In this document: positions 1 through 6,134 of the stretch, piece by piece
How positions within the stretch are numbered: position 1 is the stretch's first letter
Layout: each line of letters starts with the position of its first letter
DNA from: an uncultured Neisseriaceae bacterium
GTDB taxonomy: Bacteria; Pseudomonadota; Gammaproteobacteria; Burkholderiales; UBA11063
Reading direction: 5' to 3'
DNA: 8,749 nucleotides
Assembly (NCBI GenBank): GCA_903891375.1
Contig: CAITEL010000209.1
Location: 1-8,749 of the forward strand
Program-made: the position numbers and the translations under genes
Notes under the pieces: generated by a model
Seen by the model: only the letters and a program-made list of their open reading frames with translations
What the model was told of the DNA's origin: nothing
The model's database searches: none

Positions 1-49
1 TACACGTCAAATGATAATTCTTGTGTAAACTTTTAGGGGTACAATATAA

Positions 50-1672
50 ATGAGATCTAATAAAATAATTCAAGTATGTGCTATTAGCATTGCAATAACT
101 ACATTATCTGCTGGATGTAATAAAAAAGAGCAAGCAAATACTGAAACTGCTAAAAATAATGAAATTATAAATATTGATATGGGAGCTGAAGTGGCAACCC
201 TTGATCCACAACTGGTGGAGGACTTACAAGCTACTCGTGTTGCCAATGATTTATTCGAAGGATTAGTTACTCTTAATCAAAGTAACGACCCCATACCTGG
301 ATTAGCTCGGTCTTGGGATATAAGTAAAGATGGTAAAACATATATGTTTCATTTACGTGATAATTTAAAATTTTCTGACGGAACACCAATAACTGCACAA
401 GATTTTGTTAATTCTTGGCAAAGATTAGTAAACCCTAAAACTGGCTCGCCTTATACCTATATAGCAGCCTCAGTTGTTAATGCCGATGCGATAAGTAATG
501 GAAAACTTGCTGTCACAACACTAGGAATAAAAGCGATGGATAATAAAACAATTGTGGTAAATCTTGACTACCCAGATCATGATTTTTTGGCTAAATGCAC
601 CCTACCAGCATTAAGCGTAACACCGTCTAAAACCATAGCCAAATATGGTCAACAATGGATAAGTCCTGAAAACATAGTAACCTCTGGCGCTTACAAACTT
701 AAAGATCATGTGATAAATGGGCACCTTACTGAAATTAAAAACCCATATTACTATGATGCGGATAATGTAAAAATCCCAATCGTAAAATTCTATCCATTAG
801 TTGATGCAAACACATCTATTGATAAATTTAAATCTGGTGGTTTAGAAATGACTTGGACTATACCTGTTGATCAATTTAAAACAGTAAGTCAAACCTATAA
901 AGACGAAGTAGTGGTTGTACCACTAGAGGGTATGGTTTATTACAATTTTAACATGCTAAGACCTGAATTTAAGGATATTAGAATACGCAAAGCATTAAGC
1001 CTTGCCGTGAATAGAGTATCCTTAACTCAAGATGTGCTCGGCACTGGAGTGGTTCCGTTATATTCACCAGTAACTCCTACAGTCGAAGCTGGTAAATATG
1101 CAAGTGTGGCTTATTCATGGATGAATGACCCAAGAAGTAAACAAATAGAAATGGCCAAGGAACTCTATAAAGCGGCTGGATATGGACCAGGGCATGAGTT
1201 AAATATAACTATAACATACTTTACGGATGATGAACAAAAAAAAGTAGCATTAGCCATCGGCTCTATGTGGTCTTCTGTTTTAGGTGTAAAAGTTAATATA
1301 CAAAATCAAGATTGGAAAACATTTCTACAAACTCGCCATAAAGGTGATTACCAAGTGTCTTTTGGCAGGTGGTACGCCGACTATAATGGTCTTTCAACAT
1401 ACACGCATTTATATCTGTGTAATGCTCCAGAAAATGACGAAAAATATTGTAACCCAGAATATGACAAATACATAAATATTGCTAAAAATACTGCTAATGC
1501 AACAAAACAACAAGAATTGAATACTAAAGCACTAAATAGTGCATTAAATGATTATGAAACTATTCCACTATATCAATTAGTAGTTAAACGTATGATTAAT
1601 CCAACAGTTAGAGGATATACGCCACTTACTAATCATTTGGATGTAGTGCAATCTAAATGGATGCACTACTAA
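50..1672 (+). CDS. oppA: Peptide-binding lipoprotein of an ABC importer, OppA-like (SBP family 5)
   Basis: Extracytoplasmic solute-binding protein, 540 residues, the usual size for OppA/MppA-type oligopeptide-binding proteins that hand peptides to an ABC permease. The N-terminus has a basic start, a hydrophobic stretch (about residues 6-19) and a lipobox LSAGC, so cleavage is expected before Cys23 with lipid attachment there. Family-5 signatures follow: PGLARSWDISKDGKTY around residues 83-98, then FHLRDNLKFSDGTPITAQDF around 100-119 and a SWQRLVNP segment. Two cysteines near the C-terminal lobe (457 and 467) could form a disulfide. A purine-rich AGGGG at 35-39 lies 10 nt before the ATG. No permease or ATPase gene is next to it in the window, so the partner transporter is unknown. 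The exact ligand (oligopeptide, murein peptide or other) cannot be told from sequence alone; the family call is firm and the gene symbol is by similarity. Confidence 0.9.
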   Translation: MRSNKIIQVCAISIAITTLSAGCNKKEQANTETAKNNEIINIDMGAEVATLDPQLVEDLQATRVANDLFEGLVTLNQSNDPIPGLARSWDISKDGKTYMFHLRDNLKFSDGTPITAQDFVNSWQRLVNPKTGSPYTYIAASVVNADAISNGKLAVTTLGIKAMDNKTIVVNLDYPDHDFLAKCTLPALSVTPSKTIAKYGQQWISPENIVTSGAYKLKDHVINGHLTEIKNPYYYDADNVKIPIVKFYPLVDANTSIDKFKSGGLEMTWTIPVDQFKTVSQTYKDEVVVVPLEGMVYYNFNMLRPEFKDIRIRKALSLAVNRVSLTQDVLGTGVVPLYSPVTPTVEAGKYASVAYSWMNDPRSKQIEMAKELYKAAGYGPGHELNITITYFTDDEQKKVALAIGSMWSSVLGVKVNIQNQDWKTFLQTRHKGDYQVSFGRWYADYNGLSTYTHLYLCNAPENDEKYCNPEYDKYINIAKNTANATKQQELNTKALNSALNDYETIPLYQLVVKRMINPTVRGYTPLTNHLDVVQSKWMHY

Positions 1673-1674
1673 TA

Positions 1675-1775
1675 ACTACTCACCTGCGCAATTCTATCGT
1701 CATATTTTGATGACTTATGTATACTAATACACGGCGCCATCAAAATATTTAGATATAATTGCACAACTGAGTAGT
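1675..1775. repeat. Long imperfect inverted repeat after oppA
   Basis: Two 38-nt arms, 1675-1712 and 1738-1775, are reverse complements at 31 of 38 positions around a 25-nt centre. The outer 8 bp (ACTACTCA / TGAGTAGT) and the inner 11 bp (ATATTTTGATG and its complement) are perfect. The repeat begins 2 nt after the oppA stop codon, so its RNA would fold directly behind the coding region. It could end or stabilise the oppA transcript, but there is no clean U-run behind it, so it is not a standard intrinsic terminator. The left arm is shared with the sequence before edd (7963-8002), which suggests a dispersed repeat family rather than a gene-specific structure. Confidence 0.8.
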
Positions 1776-1797
1776 TTATACTCATTGTCTTTGAAAC

Positions 1798-1825
1798 ATG
1801 ACAATTTTGTCAAAATTTATATAAT
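1798..1825 (+). promoter_or_regulatory. Candidate promoter and palindrome before carbonic anhydrase
   Basis: A perfect TATAAT at 1820-1825 has ATGACA (5 of 6 matches to the -35 consensus) 16 nt upstream at 1798-1803. The -35 box overlaps a palindrome, TGACAATTTTGTCA at 1799-1812, with 6-bp arms around TT; a protein bound there would block or adjust polymerase. A start site about 7 nt after the -10 box would leave a very short leader before the ATG at 1840. In an AT-rich background such matches arise by chance, so this is a moderate-to-weak call. Confidence 0.4.
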
Positions 1826-1839
1826 AATGGACGTGATAT

Positions 1840-2484
1840 ATGTCGATAAATAAACAAGCACTTAATATATTAAAAACTATTAATAACACAAATAAACACT
1901 ATGTTAATACTCAAGAAGACAATGTTAAAAGTTTTAGTAAGACGCAAAACCCAACAGCAACACTTGTAATGTGTTGTGATTCGCGCGCACATACAACCTC
2001 ATTTACCTACACCCCCGAAAATAATTTTTTTATTGTTAGGAATATAGGAAATCAATATATCCTCAATCAAGGATGTGTGGAGTTTGGGGTTCGTGTACTA
2101 AATACTCCCATATTAATTTTTTTAGGACATACTCAATGTGGTGCGGTTCAAGCATCAATGAATGATTATAGCAATTTTCATTCGAGTATTATTCGAGAAA
2201 TTGATCACTTAGCGTTATCTATCAAAAAAACAGAATTACATGGAACTGACACTGAAAGATGGGCAAGTGCAGTGGTCAATAATGTGAATCAACAAGTGGA
2301 ACTTGCCATAAAAGACTTTAAAGATTTATTAAATGCTGAAAAAATTGTCATCATTGGTATGGTTCTAGATATAGATAACCATCTAGAAGATGGTTATGGC
2401 AGAATTAGTGTTATCAACGTAAATGGTAACATTGACATTAACACATTGAAAACCAACCCTTTAGTTGCTGATTTTTTTCAATAA
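1840..2484 (+). CDS. Beta-class carbonic anhydrase
   Basis: Zinc enzyme that interconverts CO2 and bicarbonate; 214 residues, normal for the bacterial beta class. The three expected zinc ligands are visible: Cys45 in CCDSR, then His97 and Cys100 in GHTQCGA. The catalytic Asp47-Arg49 pair sits in the same first motif. The segment IVRNIGNQ (65-72) and the CVEFGVRVLNTPILIFLGH strand-helix stretch (79-97) are family hallmarks. There is no signal peptide, so it should act in the cytoplasm, supplying bicarbonate for carboxylations or helping retain CO2. The ribosome site is weak (GGACG, about 6 nt before the ATG). It converges on dnaJ and is not in an obvious operon: oppA lies upstream on the same strand, separated by a repeat. 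No carboxysome or Rubisco gene is in view, so a role in carbon fixation cannot be inferred. Confidence 0.95.
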   Translation: MSINKQALNILKTINNTNKHYVNTQEDNVKSFSKTQNPTATLVMCCDSRAHTTSFTYTPENNFFIVRNIGNQYILNQGCVEFGVRVLNTPILIFLGHTQCGAVQASMNDYSNFHSSIIREIDHLALSIKKTELHGTDTERWASAVVNNVNQQVELAIKDFKDLLNAEKIVIIGMVLDIDNHLEDGYGRISVINVNGNIDINTLKTNPLVADFFQ

Positions 2485-2528
2485 TAAGGATATTTATGTC
2501 CTTTAAATTTAATAAGGGCAATGGCTGG

Positions 2529-2548
2529 ATCCCAGCCTACGCTGGGAT
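2529..2548. repeat. GC-rich short palindrome (dRS3-like interspersed repeat)
   Basis: ATCCCAGC at 2529-2536 pairs perfectly with GCTGGGAT at 2541-2548 around the 4-nt loop CTAC, flanked by TGG on the left and GACA on the right. The layout (inverted ATCCC...GGGAT followed by GACA) resembles short palindromic repeats scattered through many bacterial genomes, including dRS3-type units of Neisseria. It stands out as a G+C island in AT-rich intergenic DNA. It lies 45 nt after the carbonic anhydrase stop but has no U-run on the plus side, so termination is not its obvious role. Confidence 0.6.
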
Positions 2549-2631
2549 GACAAATGTCTGAAAATTTATGGCTTGGTACTTATTAGCCTGTCTCATCGGA
2601 AGTATACTTGAATATTTTGATTTCTTCGTAT

Positions 2632-2660
2632 AAACAGTGGCAACATTATCGCCACTGTTT
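2632..2660 (-). terminator. Hairpin terminator between convergent dnaJ and carbonic anhydrase
   Basis: AAACAGTGGC (2632-2641) and GCCACTGTTT (2651-2660) form a perfect 10-bp stem around a 9-nt loop. The hairpin begins 16 nt after the dnaJ stop codon. The tail is only a short T-run on either strand (GTTTTCTC on plus, GTTTATAC on minus), so it may act in both directions and with modest strength. Its position between two convergent genes supports a terminator role. Confidence 0.7.
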
Positions 2661-2676
2661 TCTCACCATTATAGTA

Positions 2677-3837
2677 TTAGTTAGTGAAAAAATTCTTCAA
2701 CTTATCTATAAATGATTTTGATTTCGGATGATGCAACGCCGAATATTCGCCACCACTATCCTCTCCGAATTTTCTGAGTATTTCTTTTTGTTCACTCGAT
2801 AATTTAACTGGCGTTTCCACAAATATATGACAATATAAATCACCACATCCAATGCCACGCAGAGATTTAATACCTTTGTCTCTAACACGTAATGAACTGT
2901 TCGACTGTGTACCTTCAGGAACTTTTAATTTAACAGCCTTACCATCAATAGTTGGCACTTCAATCTCTCCACCTAAAGCCGCCGTTATAAAGCTAATTGG
3001 CACTTCACAATGTAAGTCTTTGCCTTGACGTGTAAAGAATTTATGTGATTTGATACGCACATGCACATACAAATCGCCACTTGGACCACCACCACCAAAC
3101 CCAGCTTCACCTTCACCAGTGATACGCAATGTAGAACCATCATCAACACCCGCAGGAATATTAACCTTGATTTTTTTATTTTCTTTAACCAAACCAGCAC
3201 CACGACAATTAGTACACGGCTCTTTAATCACCTTACCAGCACCATGACAGTCTGGACAATCTTGTTGAATTGAGAAAAACCCTTGTGAAAAACGCACCTG
3301 ACCAGCACCTTTACATGTTTTACATGTAACTACATCGCTATCTTTTTTAGACCCAGAGCCGTTACACACGCCACATTTTTCAGTACGTGGGAACGTTATT
3401 TCTTTTTCATAACCAAAAGCTGAATTCTCTAAGGTGATTTCAATTTGAAATTCTAAATCACGACCACGCATTTGTGAACTTCTTTGCCCACCTCCACCAC
3501 GTCTGCCACCGCCAAAAATATCACCAAAAGTTTCAAATATATCATCAAAATTACCACTACCGCCACTACCGCCAAAGCCTCCACCAGCATTATTACCCTC
3601 AACTCCTCTATGACCGAATTGATCGTACATTTGTTTTTTTTGTGGATCAGATAAAACAGCATAAGCTTCTTGTAGCTCTTTGAATTTTTCTTCTGCTTTC
3701 TTTTTTTCTGCATCAGGCAATGTTGTAACCCTATCAGGATGATGTTTCATTGCTAGTTTTCTGTATGACTTTTTAATCTCTTCGTCCGATGCACCCTTAG
3801 CTACACCTAAAACTTCATAGTAATCACGTTTACTCAT
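2677..3837 (-). CDS. dnaJ: Chaperone protein DnaJ (Hsp40)
   Basis: Co-chaperone that brings unfolded proteins to DnaK and stimulates its ATPase. All class-I DnaJ parts are present in 386 residues (E. coli 376): J domain at about 1-73 with HPD at 33-35, Gly/Phe-rich linker at about 75-125, and four zinc-binding CxxCxGxG repeats (CGVCNGSG 155-162, CKTCKGAG 172-179, CPDCHGAG 194-201, CTNCRGAG 208-215). The C-terminal substrate-binding and dimerisation domains follow. The J domain is slightly longer than in E. coli just after HPD ([16 protein letters not shown]), which accounts for part of the extra length. dnaK and grpE are not adjacent within the window: the gene stands alone with its own heat-shock promoter and terminator. 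The ribosome site is poor (GAG, 12 nt before the ATG). Confidence 0.98.
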   Translation of the reverse strand: MSKRDYYEVLGVAKGASDEEIKKSYRKLAMKHHPDRVTTLPDAEKKKAEEKFKELQEAYAVLSDPQKKQMYDQFGHRGVEGNNAGGGFGGSGGSGNFDDIFETFGDIFGGGRRGGGGQRSSQMRGRDLEFQIEITLENSAFGYEKEITFPRTEKCGVCNGSGSKKDSDVVTCKTCKGAGQVRFSQGFFSIQQDCPDCHGAGKVIKEPCTNCRGAGLVKENKKIKVNIPAGVDDGSTLRITGEGEAGFGGGGPSGDLYVHVRIKSHKFFTRQGKDLHCEVPISFITAALGGEIEVPTIDGKAVKLKVPEGTQSNSSLRVRDKGIKSLRGIGCGDLYCHIFVETPVKLSSEQKEILRKFGEDSGGEYSALHHPKSKSFIDKLKNFFTN

Positions 3838-3903
3838 ATATTGTTTATACTCAAAAAATTGTTTATCTAAATAATAATTACTATTATTCCTCTATAATTC
3901 AAT

Positions 3904-3931
3904 ATATGGTGTTATTTATAAAAACTTCAAG
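3904..3931 (-). promoter_or_regulatory. Sigma-32 heat-shock promoter of dnaJ
   Basis: Read on the minus strand, CTTGAA (3931-3926) is followed by 14 nt and then CACCATAT (3911-3904). The sigma-32 (RpoH) consensus is CTTGAAA, 11-16 nt, CCCCATNT, so the -35 core is exact and the -10 box differs at one base. The predicted start site near 3897 leaves a leader of about 60 nt before the dnaJ ATG. dnaJ is a classic RpoH target, so both sequence and context agree. Confidence 0.8.
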
Positions 3932-3966
3932 AGTATTGATTGAATTTTTATTGAAGATATAAAGAA

Positions 3967-3999
3967 AAAAGCCATCTTCAAATATAAAGTATGGCTTTT
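3967..3999 (-). terminator. Intrinsic terminator of the peroxiredoxin gene
   Basis: On the minus strand AAAAGCCAT (3999-3991) pairs perfectly with ATGGCTTTT (3975-3967) across a 15-nt loop, and the stem runs into TTTTTTCTTT. This is a standard hairpin plus U-tract, 32 nt after the peroxiredoxin stop codon. It separates that transcript from the dnaJ promoter directly downstream. Confidence 0.8.
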
Positions 4000-4031
4000 A
4001 ATAAATACAAATTTTTATCGGACAGGGGAGA

Positions 4032-4676
4032 CTATAGGGCTTCTGAATTTTGTGATAGATAGTCTGCAACGCCTTCTAAACTAGCTTTCATCCCTGGTTT
4101 ACCTTTATTCCAGCCAGCTGGACAAACTTCGCCATGTTCTTCTGTAAATTGTAAGGCATCAACCATACGTAACATTTCATCAACATTACGCCCTAATGGT
4201 AAATCATTCACCACCATATGACGCACAACACCTTTTTTATCAATTAAAAAAGAACCACGATAAGCAACACCTGCTGCAGCTTCTACACCATAATTTTGAC
4301 AAATTTCATGGTTAATATCTGCGACTAAAGTATAGCCAACTTGGCCAATACCACCTTTATCAATCGGTGTATTTCTCCATGCATTGTGTGTAAATTGTGA
4401 ATCAATAGAAACACCAATTACCTCGACATTGCGTTTTTTGAACTCATCTAAACGGTGATCAAATGCAATTAATTCTGAAGGGCATACAAAAGTAAAATCT
4501 AATGGGTAGAAAAATACTACAGTGTATTTATCTTTTGTTGCTGTTTTAAAATTAAAGTTATTGGTGATTTGCCCATTACCTAAAACAGCTGCAGCTGTAA
4601 AATCAGGTGCTGGATGCCCAACTAACACTTGTGGCAAAAGGTATTCGTGACAATCTTCATGCGTAAAATTACTCAT
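4032..4676 (-). CDS. Typical 2-Cys peroxiredoxin (Prx1/AhpC subfamily)
   Basis: Thiol peroxidase that reduces H2O2, organic peroxides and possibly peroxynitrite in the cytoplasm; 214 residues. The active-site motif PLDFTFVC has the peroxidatic Cys65 with Pro58 and Thr62, and Arg140 (AYRGSF) completes the catalytic set. The resolving Cys185 is in GEVCPAGW. These place it in the Prx1/AhpC subfamily of decameric enzymes, which are recycled by thioredoxin or AhpF; no ahpF is in view. The GGIG motif (108-111) linked to overoxidation sensitivity is present, while the C-terminal YF motif reads YL (206-207). The ATG at 4676 has GGAG 9 nt upstream. The 74-nt gap after dusB contains a possible promoter, so it may be transcribed both alone and by read-through. 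Confidence 0.95.
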   Translation of the reverse strand: MSNFTHEDCHEYLLPQVLVGHPAPDFTAAAVLGNGQITNNFNFKTATKDKYTVVFFYPLDFTFVCPSELIAFDHRLDEFKKRNVEVIGVSIDSQFTHNAWRNTPIDKGGIGQVGYTLVADINHEICQNYGVEAAAGVAYRGSFLIDKKGVVRHMVVNDLPLGRNVDEMLRMVDALQFTEEHGEVCPAGWNKGKPGMKASLEGVADYLSQNSEAL

Positions 4677-4721
4677 ATTTTATTACTCCAAAAAATAGTT
4701 TACTAGTTCACTCAAGTACCC

Positions 4722-4730
4722 ATTTTATCA
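4722..4730 (-). promoter_or_regulatory. Possible extended -10 promoter of the peroxiredoxin gene
   Basis: On the minus strand TGATAAAAT (4730-4722) fits the extended -10 pattern TGn-TAtAAT with one mismatch, about 45 nt before the peroxiredoxin ATG. No good -35 box is seen 17 nt further upstream. It lies just downstream of the dusB stop codon. This is a weak call made in AT-rich DNA. Confidence 0.3.
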
Positions 4731-4750
4731 CATATTCATTCAAACAACAG

Positions 4751-5698
4751 TTAATTATAGAACAGCTCAGCGATTTTTTGATATTGCTCTTTACTTGATT
4801 CTATTTGATTAACAAACGGTAAGTGTTGTTGCATAAAATTTAGTGCAACGTTAGATTGTGCATACCATTTAATGTGTTTTCTAGCTAACCGCACCCCCAT
4901 TTGGTCACCATAATGCAAGTATATATACGACAAATGCTCTAGAACTGTCCCCGCCATAACTTCAACAGTAGGTGTAGTGTAGTCTCCAGTTGCTAAATAT
5001 TGAGCTATTTGCGAAAATACCCAAGGTCTACCTAATGCCCCACGACCTATATATAAGCCGTCAGCCTGTGTGAAATCAAGCACGTATTTAGCTTTTTCTG
5101 GTGTATTGATATCCCCATTAGCAAAAACTGGTATTTTAGCTTGCGATTTAACTTTAGCAATTAAATCATAGCTAGCTTCACCGTTATATAATTCACACCG
5201 TGTACGTCCATGAATAGTCAATGATTGAATACCACTATCTTCTGCTATTTTAGCAACATTCAGAATATTCTGCTGGTTTTTATCAAAACCAAGACGTGTT
5301 TTGAGAAAAACTGGTATTTCCACCGATTTAACAACATTAGTTAATATCTCTGCTACTAAAAATTCATTTTTTAATAATGCGGACCCAGCTAATACATTAC
5401 ACACTTTTTTTGCAGGGCACCCCATGTTAACTTCAACAATATCTGCACCATATTCCACACATTTTCTAGCAGCGTCCACAACCACATCTGACGAAGCTCC
5501 CACAATTTGCATAATATTAAGAGCATCACCATTATTAAAGTCATCTTTAAGCCTATGCTTGGTTTTATCAGTACCCCATAAGTTTATCTGCGATGTAATC
5601 ATTTCTGATATAGTATGTGTTGCTCCATATTTCCTAGCAATATAACGAAATGGCGCATCTGTGACTCCCGCCATAGGAGATAATATTATTTTTTTCAA
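4751..5698 (-). CDS. dusB: tRNA-dihydrouridine synthase, DusB type
   Basis: FMN enzyme that reduces specific uridines of tRNA to dihydrouridine with NADPH. Visible signatures, in order: the flavin-site strand LSPMAGVTDAPFRY (6-19), catalytic Cys94 in VNMGCPAKKV, LTIHGRTR (160-167) with its conserved His163, NGDI (195-198) and the phosphate-binding IGRGALGRPW (217-226). The C-terminal tRNA-binding region with ARKHIKWY is kept. Overall resemblance is closest to DusB; E. coli DusB has 321 residues against 315 here. The only plausible start is TTG at 5698: an in-frame TAA sits two codons upstream and the next ATG is inside the flavin motif. The protein therefore lacks about a dozen residues of the usual N-terminus. 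The ribosome site is weak. The stop of the unknown gene upstream is 20 nt away, implying co-transcription. The common gammaproteobacterial partner fis is absent downstream. Confidence 0.93.
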   Translation of the reverse strand: MKKIILSPMAGVTDAPFRYIARKYGATHTISEMITSQINLWGTDKTKHRLKDDFNNGDALNIMQIVGASSDVVVDAARKCVEYGADIVEVNMGCPAKKVCNVLAGSALLKNEFLVAEILTNVVKSVEIPVFLKTRLGFDKNQQNILNVAKIAEDSGIQSLTIHGRTRCELYNGEASYDLIAKVKSQAKIPVFANGDINTPEKAKYVLDFTQADGLYIGRGALGRPWVFSQIAQYLATGDYTTPTVEVMAGTVLEHLSYIYLHYGDQMGVRLARKHIKWYAQSNVALNFMQQHLPFVNQIESSKEQYQKIAELFYN

Positions 5699-5718
5699 GT
5701 TTTAATAAACTTTCTTAG

Positions 5719-6111
5719 CTACTCTTTAATATGCCATAAATTTGACAAATTAGCTGAGTAATAATCATGATTATAAGATACCCAATTTAGCGTATTAATA
5801 GAATTTTTGGTTTCTTCAATTTGTTTTTGATACAATTGAATAAACTCAGCAGAAGGATTACCCTCATCCATTTGCCATAAATAATTTCTGATTTCTTTTA
5901 GCGACATTTTTAAATCATCGGCAGTTTCAATTGATTGGTACACACCCTCAAGAACCACCTTTACTTTAGTGAGCATAGTATTATCATTCACATTTGTTTG
6001 TAGTAAATGATCTAGACTTGACAAAACTCCCTTATACTTAATTGGCATATCATTGCCATAACTAGTATAAAAAGCTAGTTTTATATTTAGATTTAAAGTG
6101 TTTGAATTCAC
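5719..6111 (-). CDS. Unrecognised 130-residue protein between edd and dusB
   Basis: I do not recognise this protein. It is soluble-looking, with no signal peptide, no membrane segment and no cysteine. From about residue 28 it looks largely helical, with many Leu, Ile and Lys, plus a Trp/Tyr-rich C-terminal part (NYLWQMDEG near 76-84, NTLNWVSYNHDYYSANLSNL near 106-125). The start is GTG at 6111, chosen because AAGGA (6121-6125) lies 9 nt upstream, which is a good ribosome site; the ATG for Met22 has no such support. It begins 23 nt after the edd stop and ends 20 nt before dusB, so it is probably translated from the same transcript. That the ORF is open across its length and has a good ribosome site supports a real gene, but context gives no reliable function. 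Confidence 0.7.
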   Translation of the reverse strand: MNSNTLNLNIKLAFYTSYGNDMPIKYKGVLSSLDHLLQTNVNDNTMLTKVKVVLEGVYQSIETADDLKMSLKEIRNYLWQMDEGNPSAEFIQLYQKQIEETKNSINTLNWVSYNHDYYSANLSNLWHIKE

Positions 6112-6120
6112 AATATATTA

Positions 6121-6125
6121 TCCTT
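6121..6125 (-). promoter_or_regulatory. Ribosome binding site deciding a GTG start
   Basis: AAGGA on the minus strand sits 9 nt before the GTG at 6111-6109. It is the best ribosome site near the 5' end of the unknown gene and supports GTG over the ATG 21 codons further in. Confidence 0.55.
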
Positions 6126-6134
6126 GATAAGAAG

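Noticed and set aside
1..36. An open frame from the window edge to a TAG at 34-36, perhaps the tail of an upstream gene
   Set aside because: Only 11 codons are visible and nothing in them identifies a protein, so it cannot be told from chance.
21..50. TTGTGT and TATAAA before oppA as a promoter
   Set aside because: The -10 candidate overlaps the start codon and would place the transcript start inside the coding region.
3050..3683. Several open frames of 60-86 codons on both strands across dnaJ
   Set aside because: They lie wholly within the clearly coding dnaJ frame, have compositions expected from shadow translation of Gly-rich and Cys-rich codons, and lack sensible ribosome sites.
5301..5645. 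A 114-codon plus-strand open frame opposite dusB
   Set aside because: It is the antisense shadow of conserved DusB sequence including the flavin and catalytic motifs, with no family resemblance of its own.
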